Shown here one piece after another: positions 28,806 to 38,366 of a stretch of DNA of 64,000 nt. Source of the DNA: Oscillatoria acuminata PCC 6304 (GTDB lineage Bacteria; Cyanobacteriota; Cyanobacteriia; Cyanobacteriales; Laspinemataceae). The notes beneath the pieces were generated by a model that was not told the origin of the DNA, made no database searches, and saw only the letters and a list, made by a program, of their open reading frames with translations. How positions within the stretch are numbered: the stretch's first letter is position 1; each line of letters begins with the position of its first letter. Location: NCBI RefSeq assembly GCF_000317105.1, contig NC_019693.1:4403227-4467226 (forward strand), read 5' to 3'. A program made the translations under genes and the position numbers.

Positions 28806-28895
28806 AGAACTTACGCAAATATCGGATTTACACGCTATAGATGTTGAATTGTGGGCAATGCCCACTCTACATATAGAGTTGTTTGCGTAAGTTCT
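28806..28895. repeat. 90-bp MITE-like element
   Basis: It has perfect 14-bp terminal inverted repeats (AGAACTTACGCAAA) and an internal hairpin GTGGGCA-A-TGCCCAC (28851-28865). It is too short to code. It looks like a non-autonomous derivative of an insertion sequence. No clear target duplication was seen. Confidence 0.7.
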
Positions 28896-29039
28896 GAATA
28901 CAAGAGTTCTGCAAAGCCTAAAACCAATTTCATCGAAGATCCATATTATGATGTTATCGGATGTAAATATGGAGGTAATTGTATTTTTAAACCTCAAAAA
29001 TTAGCATATAAATATTAAAATAAATAATTAAACAAAAAC

Positions 29040-30023
29040 ATGAAAATTACAGTTTTGGATAGACCAGTAATGACATATAACTTAGAAGGGCAATACTATC
29101 TTTTGAGAGATTATGCTATTGAAATGAAAAAGATTATAGCCACAGGTAAAATTACTAAAAAGCGAAAATATAGAGGTCATTATTCAGTAACAAGGAGTTT
29201 GGTTGAAGGTTTGAAAAAAATTGAGGTGAATTTTACTTACGATCCTCAAGATATAACCGAGGTAGGAGATGTATTAGTAGTCTTAGCAAATCTAGATGCA
29301 CTCAGACAAGCTATCAACTTAAAAAAAGCAGGTAAAATAACAAAAATCATTGCTGGGCCGAATATTACTAGCTTGCCCACTGATATTATCAATCTTTCTT
29401 TATGTAGTTATATCGATTTATGTATTTTACATGGTCAGTGGTTGATTGAATGGTGGTATCATGTAGTTCCTAATTTTCCAGTTCCAATCTCTGTATGGTT
29501 TGCTGGAGTTAACAGTGAATTTTGGCAGCCTTGCGATCCTCAACCGAAAACTATCTTAAAACGAGTGCTGCTGTATCAAAAATATGTTTCGGATGATTTT
29601 ACAAATCAATTCAAGAAAAAAGCTGAATTTCAAGGGCTTGAAACGCAAGTAATAAAGTATGGAAAATACACGTTAGAAGAATATAAAACTATGTTAAATT
29701 GGTCAGATATCATGGTTTTTCTATCTCCCTCGGAAACTCAGGGAATTGCATTATTTGAATGTTGGTCTTGTAATGTACCTAGCTTAGTTTGGAATCCAGG
29801 AATTTGCCAATGGAAGGGTTATATGCCTTGGGAGGGTGCTTCATCTGCACCTTATTTATCAGAGTTAACAGGACGCTTTTTCAGGGAAATTGAAGATTTC
29901 GATTTATCACTTGAAAAAATGAAAAATGAGTTTTCATTTTTTCGCCCACGGGAATGGATTCTAAATTATGGAACTGACGAAATAGCGGCTCATAACCTGC
30001 TTAATTTAATTGCTCGTTTATAA
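29040..30023 (+). CDS. Glycosyltransferase-like protein (GT-B fold, GT4-like)
   Basis: The 327-residue protein resembles GT-B glycosyltransferases in its C-terminal half: SETQGIALFECWSCNVPSLV matches the E-x7-E donor-site motif, preceded by SDIMVFLSP. The N-terminal half has no named motif. It is shorter than typical GT4 enzymes and unusually A+T-rich compared with its left neighbour, which suggests the gene was acquired with the glycan locus. It probably adds a sugar to the lipid-linked repeat unit. The acceptor and donor are unknown. Confidence 0.7.
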   Translation: MKITVLDRPVMTYNLEGQYYLLRDYAIEMKKIIATGKITKKRKYRGHYSVTRSLVEGLKKIEVNFTYDPQDITEVGDVLVVLANLDALRQAINLKKAGKITKIIAGPNITSLPTDIINLSLCSYIDLCILHGQWLIEWWYHVVPNFPVPISVWFAGVNSEFWQPCDPQPKTILKRVLLYQKYVSDDFTNQFKKKAEFQGLETQVIKYGKYTLEEYKTMLNWSDIMVFLSPSETQGIALFECWSCNVPSLVWNPGICQWKGYMPWEGASSAPYLSELTGRFFREIEDFDLSLEKMKNEFSFFRPREWILNYGTDEIAAHNLLNLIARL

Positions 30024-30164
30024 GCTGTTCGGCATTTAAATTGATATAAGCACTAGGGAAAAAATGCACCCCTGATGATGCTCAGGGCAAGGGCTTCAGC
30101 AAACAGGATATGCAATTTATTTTGGATGACTACTTATCTTTATAGAAATAAATATAACTTGCCA

Positions 30165-31964
30165 ATGAAATTTTTCCAGAAGTTGCTCTCTTTATTCACC
30201 ACTAGAGAAAGGTGGCAAATTGCTGGGCTGTTTGTCCTAATTTTGATTGGGGCTGGCTTTGAGACTTTGGGCGTGGGCTTAGTTCTGCCGTTTATTTCTC
30301 TGCTAGAAAATCCTCAACGGGTTCAAGAAACGGGACTGTTGAGATGGTTCTATCAAGCAGTTGGGGAACCCGAATTTCGTCAGTTTCTAATTGGGTCTGG
30401 CTTGGGATTCATCGGTATTTATTTAATTAAAAATATTTATTTAACCGCGCTTACTTATTTGCAGTATCGCTTTATTTATGATAAGCAAATTGAATTGGGG
30501 TTGCAACTGTTTCAATCTTATTTATACAGTTTATATATTTTTCACTTGCAGCGCAACAGTGCTGATTTAATTCGTAATTTAACTGCTGAAATTTCTATTT
30601 TTTTTAATGGTGTTTTATCTCCAGGATTATTAGCACTTACGGAAGTAACCTTTCTGGCTTGCATTGCTTTATTTTTATTGGTTGTAGAGCCTGTGACTTC
30701 TCTAGCCGCAGCGGTAGGAATTGGCCTAGCTACGATGTTTTTTTATCGTCTGGTTAGTCTAAAGTTAAGCGATTTGGGGAGGCAGCGTCAATATCATCAG
30801 GGACAGGTCTTTCAGACGATTAATCAAGGATTGGGAGGAGTAAAAGAAGCCAAGATTTTAGGGCGAGAGCAATTGTTTCTCGAACAGTACAAAAGGCATA
30901 ATTTTTCTGCTATTCGTGCTTTACACTTTTCTCAAGTCGTAACGCAACTGCCCCGATTTTTTATTGAATCCATAGCTGTTGTGGGTTTAATGTTAATTGT
31001 GGTTTCGGTTTTGGCTCAGGGTCGAGAATTAAGTGCGGTTCTTCCCACCCTGTCTTTATTTGCGGCAGCGGCTTTTCGTTTGATGCCCTCGATTAATCGA
31101 ATTTTAAATGCAGTGACTCAAATGCGTTTTAGCTCTCATAGTGTTTATGTTTTAGCCCATGATTTGATGGAACTAAAAGCGATTGAAGATCCGAATCAAA
31201 GGGCAAATAGAAGCAGAACAGGGGTGAGGCCGCAGGGACTGGAAACTGCGATCTCGTTACGGAATGTGGTTTATCAGTATCCAGGTGCTAGTGATGCTTC
31301 GCTTCGGGGTGTGTCTCTGACTATTCCCAAAGGAACTTCAGTAGGGTTTGTCGGGTCTTCGGGGGCTGGCAAGACGACCATTGTCGATGTAATTCTGGGT
31401 CTGTTACCACCCACTCAGGGGGAAGTTTTAGTGGATGGTCAGGATATGTATCAGGATTTATCCGGTTGGCAAAGGTTGATTGGGTATATTCCCCAAAGTA
31501 TTTACTTATGTGATGATACTTTGAGGAATAATATTGCCTTTGGCATTCCCTCAGATGAGATTAATGAAGATTGGATTGAGTCTGCGCTTGAGTCTGCCCA
31601 GTTAACTGAGTTGGTGAAAAGCTTGCCTCAAGGGTTGGATACCTTGGTAGGGGAACGGGGGGTGAGACTGTCGGGGGGGCAGCGGCAACGAGTGGGGATT
31701 GCTAGAGCGTTGTATCATAATCCAGAGGTGTTGGTGATGGATGAGGCAACGGCAGCTTTGGATAATCAGACTGAGGCGGGGGTGATGGAGGCGGTGGAGA
31801 AGTTGAGTGGAGAGAAAACTTTGATTATGATTGCTCATAGGCTAACTACGGTAAAAAATTGTGATCGCCTTTATTTTATGCAAGAAGGAAAAATTGTTGA
31901 TACGGGAACTTATGAACAACTTTCAAAAACATCAAAAAAATTTCAGAAAATGATAAACAAATAG
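30165..31964 (+). CDS. ABC transporter, PglK/MsbA-like lipid-oligosaccharide flippase candidate
   Basis: An upstream ATG at 30075 would add 30 unlikely residues; the start MKFFQKLLSLF at 30165 fits the family. The product (about 599 residues) fuses a six-helix permease to a nucleotide-binding domain with Walker A GSSGAGKTT, signature LSGGQRQRVGIARAL and Walker B VLVMDEATAALD. The permease end PRFFIESIAVVGLMLIVV and AAFRLMPSINRIL closely resembles PglK, the Campylobacter flippase for undecaprenyl-linked oligosaccharide. In this locus it may flip the repeat unit, especially because the Wzx gene is broken. Confidence 0.85.
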   Translation: MKFFQKLLSLFTTRERWQIAGLFVLILIGAGFETLGVGLVLPFISLLENPQRVQETGLLRWFYQAVGEPEFRQFLIGSGLGFIGIYLIKNIYLTALTYLQYRFIYDKQIELGLQLFQSYLYSLYIFHLQRNSADLIRNLTAEISIFFNGVLSPGLLALTEVTFLACIALFLLVVEPVTSLAAAVGIGLATMFFYRLVSLKLSDLGRQRQYHQGQVFQTINQGLGGVKEAKILGREQLFLEQYKRHNFSAIRALHFSQVVTQLPRFFIESIAVVGLMLIVVSVLAQGRELSAVLPTLSLFAAAAFRLMPSINRILNAVTQMRFSSHSVYVLAHDLMELKAIEDPNQRANRSRTGVRPQGLETAISLRNVVYQYPGASDASLRGVSLTIPKGTSVGFVGSSGAGKTTIVDVILGLLPPTQGEVLVDGQDMYQDLSGWQRLIGYIPQSIYLCDDTLRNNIAFGIPSDEINEDWIESALESAQLTELVKSLPQGLDTLVGERGVRLSGGQRQRVGIARALYHNPEVLVMDEATAALDNQTEAGVMEAVEKLSGEKTLIMIAHRLTTVKNCDRLYFMQEGKIVDTGTYEQLSKTSKKFQKMINK

Positions 31965-32036
31965 ATGGAAGTTAGCCCATCGGATATCATCCCTATCCCT
32001 GATCCTTTAAAATAAGCCATTTAACATAATTTATTT

Positions 32037-32807
32037 ATGAAAGCAGTTATTTTAGCAGGAGGCTATGGCACTCGGCTGAGTGAAGAAACGCATCTCAAAC
32101 CCAAACCAATGGTCGAAATTGGCGATCGCCCCATTCTTTGGCACATTATGAAGTCCTACTCCGCCTATGGAATCAATGACTTTATTATTTGTTGTGGTTA
32201 TAAAGGCTATATAATTAAAGAATATTTTGCCAACTATTTTTTACATATGTCTGATGTCACCTTTGATATGCAATCCAATCAAATGGAAGTCCATCATAAA
32301 CATACAGAACCCTGGCGAGTAACTCTGGTAGATACAGGGGAAAATACTCTGACGGGTGGGCGTTTGAAACGAGTCAAAGACTATGTAGGCAATGAAACCT
32401 TTTGTTTTACCTACGGAGATGGAGTCACTAACGTTAATATCAGCAAATTAATTAACTATCATCACCAAAACGGCTTATGGGCAACGATTACAGCCGTACA
32501 ACCACCCGGTCGGTATGGGGCATTGAATATTGATCCAGAAGGGCGAGTATTGAATTTTCAGGAAAAACCGCAAGGGGACGGGGGATGGATCAATGGTGGC
32601 TATTTTGTGTTGGAACCCCATGTCTTGGATTTTATTGAAGGGGATATGATCAGTTGGGAAAGTGGTCCATTGCAGAAGATAGCCAGTAAAAATCAATTAG
32701 CTGCGTTTAATCACTATGGATTTTGGCAGGCAATGGACACCCTCAGAGACAGGAATCTGTTGGAAGAATTGTGGCGTTCTGGACAAGCTCCCTGGAAGGT
32801 GTGGTAA
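32037..32807 (+). CDS. rfbF: Glucose-1-phosphate cytidylyltransferase
   Basis: RfbF makes CDP-glucose from CTP and glucose-1-phosphate, the first step of CDP-deoxysugar synthesis. The N-terminal nucleotidyltransferase signature is [18 protein letters not shown] with [16 protein letters not shown], and FCFTYGDGV supplies the metal-binding aspartates. At 256 residues it has the family's usual length. Its stop overlaps the start of the next gene by one base (TAATG), opening a tightly coupled operon that runs to 38311. Confidence 0.96.
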   Translation: MKAVILAGGYGTRLSEETHLKPKPMVEIGDRPILWHIMKSYSAYGINDFIICCGYKGYIIKEYFANYFLHMSDVTFDMQSNQMEVHHKHTEPWRVTLVDTGENTLTGGRLKRVKDYVGNETFCFTYGDGVTNVNISKLINYHHQNGLWATITAVQPPGRYGALNIDPEGRVLNFQEKPQGDGGWINGGYFVLEPHVLDFIEGDMISWESGPLQKIASKNQLAAFNHYGFWQAMDTLRDRNLLEELWRSGQAPWKVW

Positions 32808-33904
32808 TGAAACCTAGCTTTTGGCAGGGAAAACGAGTTTTTCTCACAGGTCATACAGGTTTCAAGGGCAGTTGGTTAGCTTTGTGCCTCCAATCCTTGG
32901 GGGCTATCGTAGTTGGTTATGCCTTGGAGCCTTCTACTCAACCTAGTTTGTTTCAACTGGCTAGAGTGGCAGAGAGTATGACTTCTGTCTTCGGAGATAT
33001 CCGAGAACTCGATAGATTAAAGCAAGTAATTGCTGATTTTAGCCCAGAGATTGTTTTTCATTTGGCAGCACAGGCATTAGTCCGCGAGTCATATAAAAAT
33101 CCGTTAGATACCTATGCCACAAATGTTATGGGTACAGTTAATCTCCTAGAATCGGTGCGCCAAATCGAGGGAGTGCGGGCCGTTGTAAATATTACTTCAG
33201 ATAAATGTTATGAAAATCGCGAGTGGGTTTGGGGATATCGAGAAACTGAGCCCCTCGGCGGTTACGATCCCTACAGTAGTAGCAAGGCTTGTTCTGAACT
33301 GGTAACAGGGGCTTACCGTAATTCGTTTTTTAATTCTGATAATTATTTAGAGCATAGAGTTGCTGTTTCTACAGCTAGAGCAGGTAATGTGATTGGAGGT
33401 GGTGATTGGGCAGCAGAGCGCCTAGTCCCTGATTGCTTACGAGCTTTTGAAAAGGGAAAATTCGTGAAATTACGCTCACCCCATGCAATCCGTCCTTGGC
33501 AGCATGTTATTGAACCCATCTCTGGTTATTTACTCTTGGCAGAAAAGCTTCTGAGTTTAGAAGCCTGTCGTTATGCTTGTGCTTGGAATTTTGGGCCCGA
33601 TGCCAAAGGGGATGCCACTGTGGGTAAAGTAGCAACGACCCTAGCTCATCTTTGGGGCAAAAATGCAGGGGTTGAAATAGACTCTTCCGAAAATCATCCC
33701 CATGAAGCTGGGCTCTTGAGGTTGGATATTACTCGTGTTCGGACTGAGCTAGGATGGCAACCCTGCTGGTCTGTAAACCAGGCACTCCAAGCTACTGTTG
33801 ATTGGCATCAGGCTTGGTTGCTAGGGCAAGATATGCGGGAATATTCTTTATCCCAAATTGCTGCATATCAGAAAACCCAATCGACTTTGGTCAGTGCCTT
33901 ATGA
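32807..33904 (+). CDS. rfbG: CDP-glucose 4,6-dehydratase
   Basis: RfbG converts CDP-glucose to CDP-4-keto-6-deoxyglucose. Motifs are the NAD-binding GHTGFKGSWLA, the dehydratase-type TSDKCYENREWVWGYRE, and YDPYSSSKACSE (YxxxK). The ATG at 32807 is chosen because it overlaps the rfbF stop and starts [15 protein letters not shown]; longer frames upstream run inside rfbF. Length is 365 residues. The end overlaps the next start by four bases (ATGA), so translation is coupled. Confidence 0.95.
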   Translation: MKPSFWQGKRVFLTGHTGFKGSWLALCLQSLGAIVVGYALEPSTQPSLFQLARVAESMTSVFGDIRELDRLKQVIADFSPEIVFHLAAQALVRESYKNPLDTYATNVMGTVNLLESVRQIEGVRAVVNITSDKCYENREWVWGYRETEPLGGYDPYSSSKACSELVTGAYRNSFFNSDNYLEHRVAVSTARAGNVIGGGDWAAERLVPDCLRAFEKGKFVKLRSPHAIRPWQHVIEPISGYLLLAEKLLSLEACRYACAWNFGPDAKGDATVGKVATTLAHLWGKNAGVEIDSSENHPHEAGLLRLDITRVRTELGWQPCWSVNQALQATVDWHQAWLLGQDMREYSLSQIAAYQKTQSTLVSAL

Positions 33905-34452
33905 AAATTGTTTCTACGCCAATTCAAGGGATTTATGTTGTTGAAACGAAACCCTTTCAGGATGAACGGGGAACTTTCTATCGCGCCTTTTGCGATCGCG
34001 AGCTTGATTCCCTATTGGAAGGAAAAACCATTCGTCAAGTCAATCTGTCTCGCACGGAAGCCGCTGGTGCAATTCGAGGGATGCACTTTCAATATCCACC
34101 TCATGCGGAAATCAAACTGATCCGTTGTCTCAAGGGTCGAGTTTCGGATGTGGCAGTGGATTTACGGCAAGATTCATCCACTTTCTTAAAATGGTATCAA
34201 ACCGAATTATCGGCGGCTAATGCTTATATGATTATGATTCCTCAAGGTTGCGCTCACGGTTTTCAAGTGTTGGAACCAAGCAGTGAATTGCTATATTTAC
34301 ACACAGCCTATTATGAGCCGAAATCTGAAGGAGGAATTCGCTATAGTGACCCTAAGATTAATATTTCCTGGCCATTGAAAGCAACAGATGTTTCCCCCCG
34401 CGATGCATCTCATCCCTTATTGTCTGAAGATTTCCGGGGAATCGTTTTATGA
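33901..34452 (+). CDS. rfbC: dTDP-4-dehydrorhamnose 3,5-epimerase-family protein
   Basis: This 183-residue cupin-fold protein belongs to the RmlC family: DERGTFYRAFCDRE, GAIRGMHFQYPPHAEIKLIRC (catalytic His) and MIPQGCAHGFQVLE. Placed between rfbG and a C-methyltransferase, it more likely epimerises a CDP-4-keto sugar at C3 and/or C5 than dTDP-rhamnose precursors, because no rmlA, rmlB or rmlD is present here. It overlaps both neighbours by four bases. Confidence 0.9.
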   Translation: MKIVSTPIQGIYVVETKPFQDERGTFYRAFCDRELDSLLEGKTIRQVNLSRTEAAGAIRGMHFQYPPHAEIKLIRCLKGRVSDVAVDLRQDSSTFLKWYQTELSAANAYMIMIPQGCAHGFQVLEPSSELLYLHTAYYEPKSEGGIRYSDPKINISWPLKATDVSPRDASHPLLSEDFRGIVL

Positions 34453-35675
34453 AATGTCGTCACTGTGGTTCAGAACTGAAATTACCTTTGGTGGATTTAG
34501 GCAGTGCGCCTCCTTCTAATGCTTATCTGACTGAGCAGACCCTCCATGCTCCAGAACGCTGGTTTCCTTTGCGGGTGTTGGTGTGTGAATCCTGCTGGTT
34601 AGTCCAAACTGAAGATTTTGCCCAAGCTGATGTATTGTTTGATGCTGACTATGCCTACTTCAGTGGGTTTTCTAGCAGTTGGCTGGCTCATTGCGATCGC
34701 TATGTCTCTGAGATGGTTGAGCATTTTGGACTCAATCCAGACAGTTATGTAGTTGAGGTGGCAGCGAATGATGGTTATCTGTTGCAATATGTCCAGGGTC
34801 GTGGTATTCCCTGTTTAGGGATTGAACCCACAGCCAGTACAGCAGCAGCGGCTCGTGGTAAGAGTCTCTCAATTGTAGAAGAGTTTTTTGGGACTGAGTT
34901 AGCGAAAAAGTTAGCCAGTGAAGGAAAGCAGGCTGATTTAACGGTTGCCAATAATGTCTTAGCTCATGTACCCAATATCAATGATTTTGTTGCAGGCTTT
35001 GCTTTATTATTGAAACCCCAAGGAGTCGCAACTTTTGAGTTTCCCCATTTGTTGAGATTGATTGAAGAAAACCAGTTTGACACGATTTATCATGAACATT
35101 TTTCTTATCTCTCCCTAACCGCAGTCCAACAAATCTTTGCGGCTAATGGTTTGAGCGTTTTTGATGTGGAGGAACACCCGACTCATGGGGGGAGTCTACG
35201 GGTCTTTGCTCAACGCGAGGATTTGGGGGTGCATCCGGTGAACGATCACCTCGGAAAATTACTGAATAAAGAGTTAAAAATTGGAATTTCAAAGGCTGAC
35301 TACTATGCTAATTTTCAGACCAAATTTAATCACGTTAAAAATGATTTCTTGACTTTTTTGCTTGAGGCCAAACGCCAAGGTAAATTGGTCGTAGGGTATG
35401 GCGCAGCGGCCAAAGGGAACACTCTAATGAATTATGCGGGGATTCGTCCAGATTTAATTCCGTTTGTCGTGGATCGTAATCCCGCGAAGCAAGGAAAATT
35501 TATGCCGGGGAGTCGTATTCCTATTGTAGAAGAACACTATATTAAAGAAGTTCAGCCTGATTTTGTTGTGATATTGCCTTGGAATTTAAAGGCTGAGGTC
35601 ATGCAGCAGCTAGAATATATCAGAATTTGGGGCGCTCAATTTATTAGTGCTGTACCAAATTTGGAGGTGAACTGA
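34449..35675 (+). CDS. Sugar C-methyltransferase (TylC3-like, zinc-binding)
   Basis: The 408-residue protein starts with a zinc-binding module (CRHCG at 3-7, CESCW near 52), then a SAM-binding domain (VVEVAANDGYLLQYVQGRG, near 100) and a C-terminal domain (VVGYGAAAKGNTLMNYAG). This order (Methyltransf_13, SAM core, Methyltransf_14) is typical of nucleotide-linked sugar C3-methyltransferases. It should add a methyl branch to the CDP-4-keto-6-deoxyhexose made by the preceding genes. It overlaps both neighbours (ATGA, TGATG). Confidence 0.9.
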   Translation: MKCRHCGSELKLPLVDLGSAPPSNAYLTEQTLHAPERWFPLRVLVCESCWLVQTEDFAQADVLFDADYAYFSGFSSSWLAHCDRYVSEMVEHFGLNPDSYVVEVAANDGYLLQYVQGRGIPCLGIEPTASTAAAARGKSLSIVEEFFGTELAKKLASEGKQADLTVANNVLAHVPNINDFVAGFALLLKPQGVATFEFPHLLRLIEENQFDTIYHEHFSYLSLTAVQQIFAANGLSVFDVEEHPTHGGSLRVFAQREDLGVHPVNDHLGKLLNKELKIGISKADYYANFQTKFNHVKNDFLTFLLEAKRQGKLVVGYGAAAKGNTLMNYAGIRPDLIPFVVDRNPAKQGKFMPGSRIPIVEEHYIKEVQPDFVVILPWNLKAEVMQQLEYIRIWGAQFISAVPNLEVN

Positions 35676-36517
35676 TGAGAGTTGCCGTCACGGGAGGGAC
35701 AGGGTTTATTGGCAAATATGTCCTGACCGAATTATCTAAATCTTCAGTAAACGTTGTTTCAATGGTTCGGAATACCAGCAGCACACCAATTGAAAATTTT
35801 CAGTCTGACTTAGTTCAGGTTGATTTGCGAAATCCCCCGGAGCACTTATTCGATTTATTGGGGAGTCCAGATGTCCTGATTCATTTGGCTTGGGGAGGGT
35901 TACCTAACTATCGCTCCTTAAATCACTTTGAAGAAGAATTACCCAATCAGTATCAATTTTTAAAACAATTGATTGATGCGGGATTATCTAATCTGATTGT
36001 TTCAGGAACTTGCTTGGAGTATGGGATGCAGTCAGGTCCTTTAAAAGAAACCTTGACAAGTTTTCCCCATACCCCCTATGGTTATGCAAAGAATGCTCTA
36101 CGCTGTCAGCTAGAGTACCTTAAAGCCAGCAAGCCGTTTAGATTAGTTTGGGCCCGACTTTTTTATATGTATGGCAATGGACAAGGGCAAAGTACACTCT
36201 TCTCTCAAATTAAAACAGCCGTGGAAAATCATGATGAAATATTTAATATGTCTGGGGGTGAACAGTTGCGTGATTATTTACCCGTTGGCGAAACCGCCAA
36301 AATTTTAGTCAAGCTGGCCCTAAGTCAACAGGATATTGGGATAGTAAATGTTTGTTCAGGAAAGCCTATTTCTATTCGGAGTTTGGTAGAGCAGTGGATT
36401 GAAAGTAATCGGTGGGAAATTAAATTAAACCTTGAATATTATCCTTATCCGGACTATGAACCCCTGGCATTTTGGGGCGATTGCCATAAACTTGATTCTT
36501 TTTTAGAGGTATCGTGA
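35675..36517 (+). CDS. NAD(P)-dependent sugar 4-ketoreductase/epimerase (SDR)
   Basis: The 280-residue extended SDR has TGGTGFIGKYVLTEL at the N-terminus and GTCLEYG with YGYAKNAL as catalytic motifs. It sits after the C-methyltransferase and probably reduces the 4-keto group to finish the sugar; a true epimerase role cannot be excluded. A GGAGGTGA ribosome site immediately precedes the start, which overlaps the previous stop by one base. The next gene's GTG overlaps its stop. Confidence 0.87.
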   Translation: MRVAVTGGTGFIGKYVLTELSKSSVNVVSMVRNTSSTPIENFQSDLVQVDLRNPPEHLFDLLGSPDVLIHLAWGGLPNYRSLNHFEEELPNQYQFLKQLIDAGLSNLIVSGTCLEYGMQSGPLKETLTSFPHTPYGYAKNALRCQLEYLKASKPFRLVWARLFYMYGNGQGQSTLFSQIKTAVENHDEIFNMSGGEQLRDYLPVGETAKILVKLALSQQDIGIVNVCSGKPISIRSLVEQWIESNRWEIKLNLEYYPYPDYEPLAFWGDCHKLDSFLEVS

Positions 36518-37587
36518 AAAATTATCAAGAATTTTATAAAGCAGAACAATTGCCTGTGTTTCAAAATCGAATGTTTCCAACGGAAACAGAAGCTAAAAAT
36601 TGTCCTAAAGGAGATATCATTTTAGTTCAAAATTTAGAAACAGGTTTAATTTTTAACCGAGCGTTTCAACCAGAATTAATGGACTATGATATTGACTATC
36701 AGAATGAACAAGCCGTTAGTAAAGTTTTTCAAAACCATTTGAATCAGGTTAAGGAAATTATCCAGCAGCATTTTGAGGGACAGTCTTTAATTGAAGTCGG
36801 TTGTGGGAAAGGGTATTTTTTAGAAGTATTACAACAATCTGGATTTCAGATATATGGACTTGATCCAACTTATGAGGGTTCAAATTCTAATATTATTAAA
36901 GATTTTTTTACTCCTGATATTGGAATTAAAGGTGAAGGAATTATTTTAAGGCACGTTCTTGAACATATTCCAAATCCCATTGAATTTTGTGCAAAAATTC
37001 GTGATACCAATGGAGGAGGTAAAATTTATATAGAAGTTCCCTGTTTTGACTGGATTCTTAAGCATCGAGCTTGGTTTGATATTTTTTATGAACATATCAA
37101 TTATTTTAGACTGTCAGACTTTTATCGGATGTTTGACACTATCTATGAATCCGGTTATATATTTGGAGGACAGTATCTCTATGTAGTCGCTGATTTGAAT
37201 ACCTTGAAAATCCCAGTCAACGATCCGAATGATGCAATTGAGTTTCCTGAAAATTTTCTTGATACCGTCAATGGATATGCGAATCATTTAACATCAAAAT
37301 CTCTCCAAAGTGCTGCGGTATGGGGAGGGGCATCAAAAGGTGTTATCTTTTCCCTCTTTATGCAGCGTTTCGGAGCTAAGATAGATATCATCATTGATAT
37401 CAATCCAGCTAAACAAGGGAAGTATCTACCAGGTACAGGAATTCAAGTTTATCCCCCAGAAAAAGGCATAAAGCATTTGGCTTCTGGAGCAGATATTTTT
37501 GTAATGAATAGTAATTATCTTCCAGAAATCATTGACTTGACGAACAACCAATATAACTATTTGATAGTAGATCATGGAAAATTTTGA
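36514..37587 (+). CDS. SAM-dependent methyltransferase with C-methyltransferase-type C-terminus
   Basis: The 357-residue protein has SAM motif I LIEVGCGKGYFLEVLQQSG (about 92-110), HVLEHIPNP, and a C-terminal AAVWGGASKGVIF segment like the preceding C-methyltransferase. Unlike that enzyme it lacks the N-terminal CxxC zinc module. The GTG start overlaps the upstream stop (GTGA); no better ATG lies nearby. It is A+T-rich. It probably methylates another position on the sugar or oligosaccharide. It overlaps the next gene by 14 bases. Confidence 0.83.
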   Translation: MKNYQEFYKAEQLPVFQNRMFPTETEAKNCPKGDIILVQNLETGLIFNRAFQPELMDYDIDYQNEQAVSKVFQNHLNQVKEIIQQHFEGQSLIEVGCGKGYFLEVLQQSGFQIYGLDPTYEGSNSNIIKDFFTPDIGIKGEGIILRHVLEHIPNPIEFCAKIRDTNGGGKIYIEVPCFDWILKHRAWFDIFYEHINYFRLSDFYRMFDTIYESGYIFGGQYLYVVADLNTLKIPVNDPNDAIEFPENFLDTVNGYANHLTSKSLQSAAVWGGASKGVIFSLFMQRFGAKIDIIIDINPAKQGKYLPGTGIQVYPPEKGIKHLASGADIFVMNSNYLPEIIDLTNNQYNYLIVDHGKF

Positions 37588-38311
37588 CAAAGAACGGCAG
37601 GAACGAATTATTAGTAACAGTAAAAACCTGAATTTAGTGGATAGCACCAATGATTTCATCAAAGCCTCAATTTCTCAGAAATATTCTTATAATTTTTCTT
37701 GGTTAGGCCGTCCTATCATTCAGTATCCTCAAGATATAATCGCTACACAAGAGTTGATGTGGTCGGTTCAGCCTGATTTAATTATTGAAACTGGCATTGC
37801 TCACGGTGGCTCACTGATATTCTCAGCTTCGATGCTAGAACTTAATGCGGCTTGTGGAGGGCCTCAAGATGCTGAAGTCTTGGGTTTGGATATTGACATT
37901 CGTCAACATAATCGGGAGGCGATTGAAAACCATCCTATGTTTAAACGCATCTCCATGATTCAAGGTTCGAGCATTGACCCTGAAATCATTAAGCAGGTAA
38001 AAGCCAAAGCAGCAGACAAGAAAAAAATCTTAGTTTGTTTAGATAGCAACCACACCCACGATCATGTATTGGCTGAACTAGAAGCCTATGCACCATTGGT
38101 TTCAGTCGGCAGCTATTGTGTGGTGTTCGACACCGTAATCGAAGATTTACCTGATGATCTGTTTGATGATAGACCTTGGGGAATAGGCAATAACCCGAAA
38201 ACTGCTGTCTGGGAATATCTCAAGACCCACCCTGAATTTGAAATTGATAAAAGCATTCAGCACAAGATTTTGATTACAGTCGCTCCTGATGGATATTTAA
38301 AACGAGTCTAG
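37574..38311 (+). CDS. CmcI/cephalosporin-hydroxylase-like methyltransferase
   Basis: The 245-residue protein belongs to the CmcI/rhamnosyl O-methyltransferase family: IIETGIAHGGSLIFSASML is the SAM-binding motif, followed by VLGLDIDIR and VCLDSNHTHDHVLAEL. Members methylate sugars or antibiotics. In this operon O-methylation of a sugar is likely. It is the last gene of the coupled operon; the broken Wzx begins 23 bases later. Confidence 0.85.
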   Translation: MENFDKERQERIISNSKNLNLVDSTNDFIKASISQKYSYNFSWLGRPIIQYPQDIIATQELMWSVQPDLIIETGIAHGGSLIFSASMLELNAACGGPQDAEVLGLDIDIRQHNREAIENHPMFKRISMIQGSSIDPEIIKQVKAKAADKKKILVCLDSNHTHDHVLAELEAYAPLVSVGSYCVVFDTVIEDLPDDLFDDRPWGIGNNPKTAVWEYLKTHPEFEIDKSIQHKILITVAPDGYLKRV

Positions 38312-38366
38312 TCGCGTTGTTTATCTGATAGTAAATGCTCAAACGTAATTTAATTGCCAATTATCT

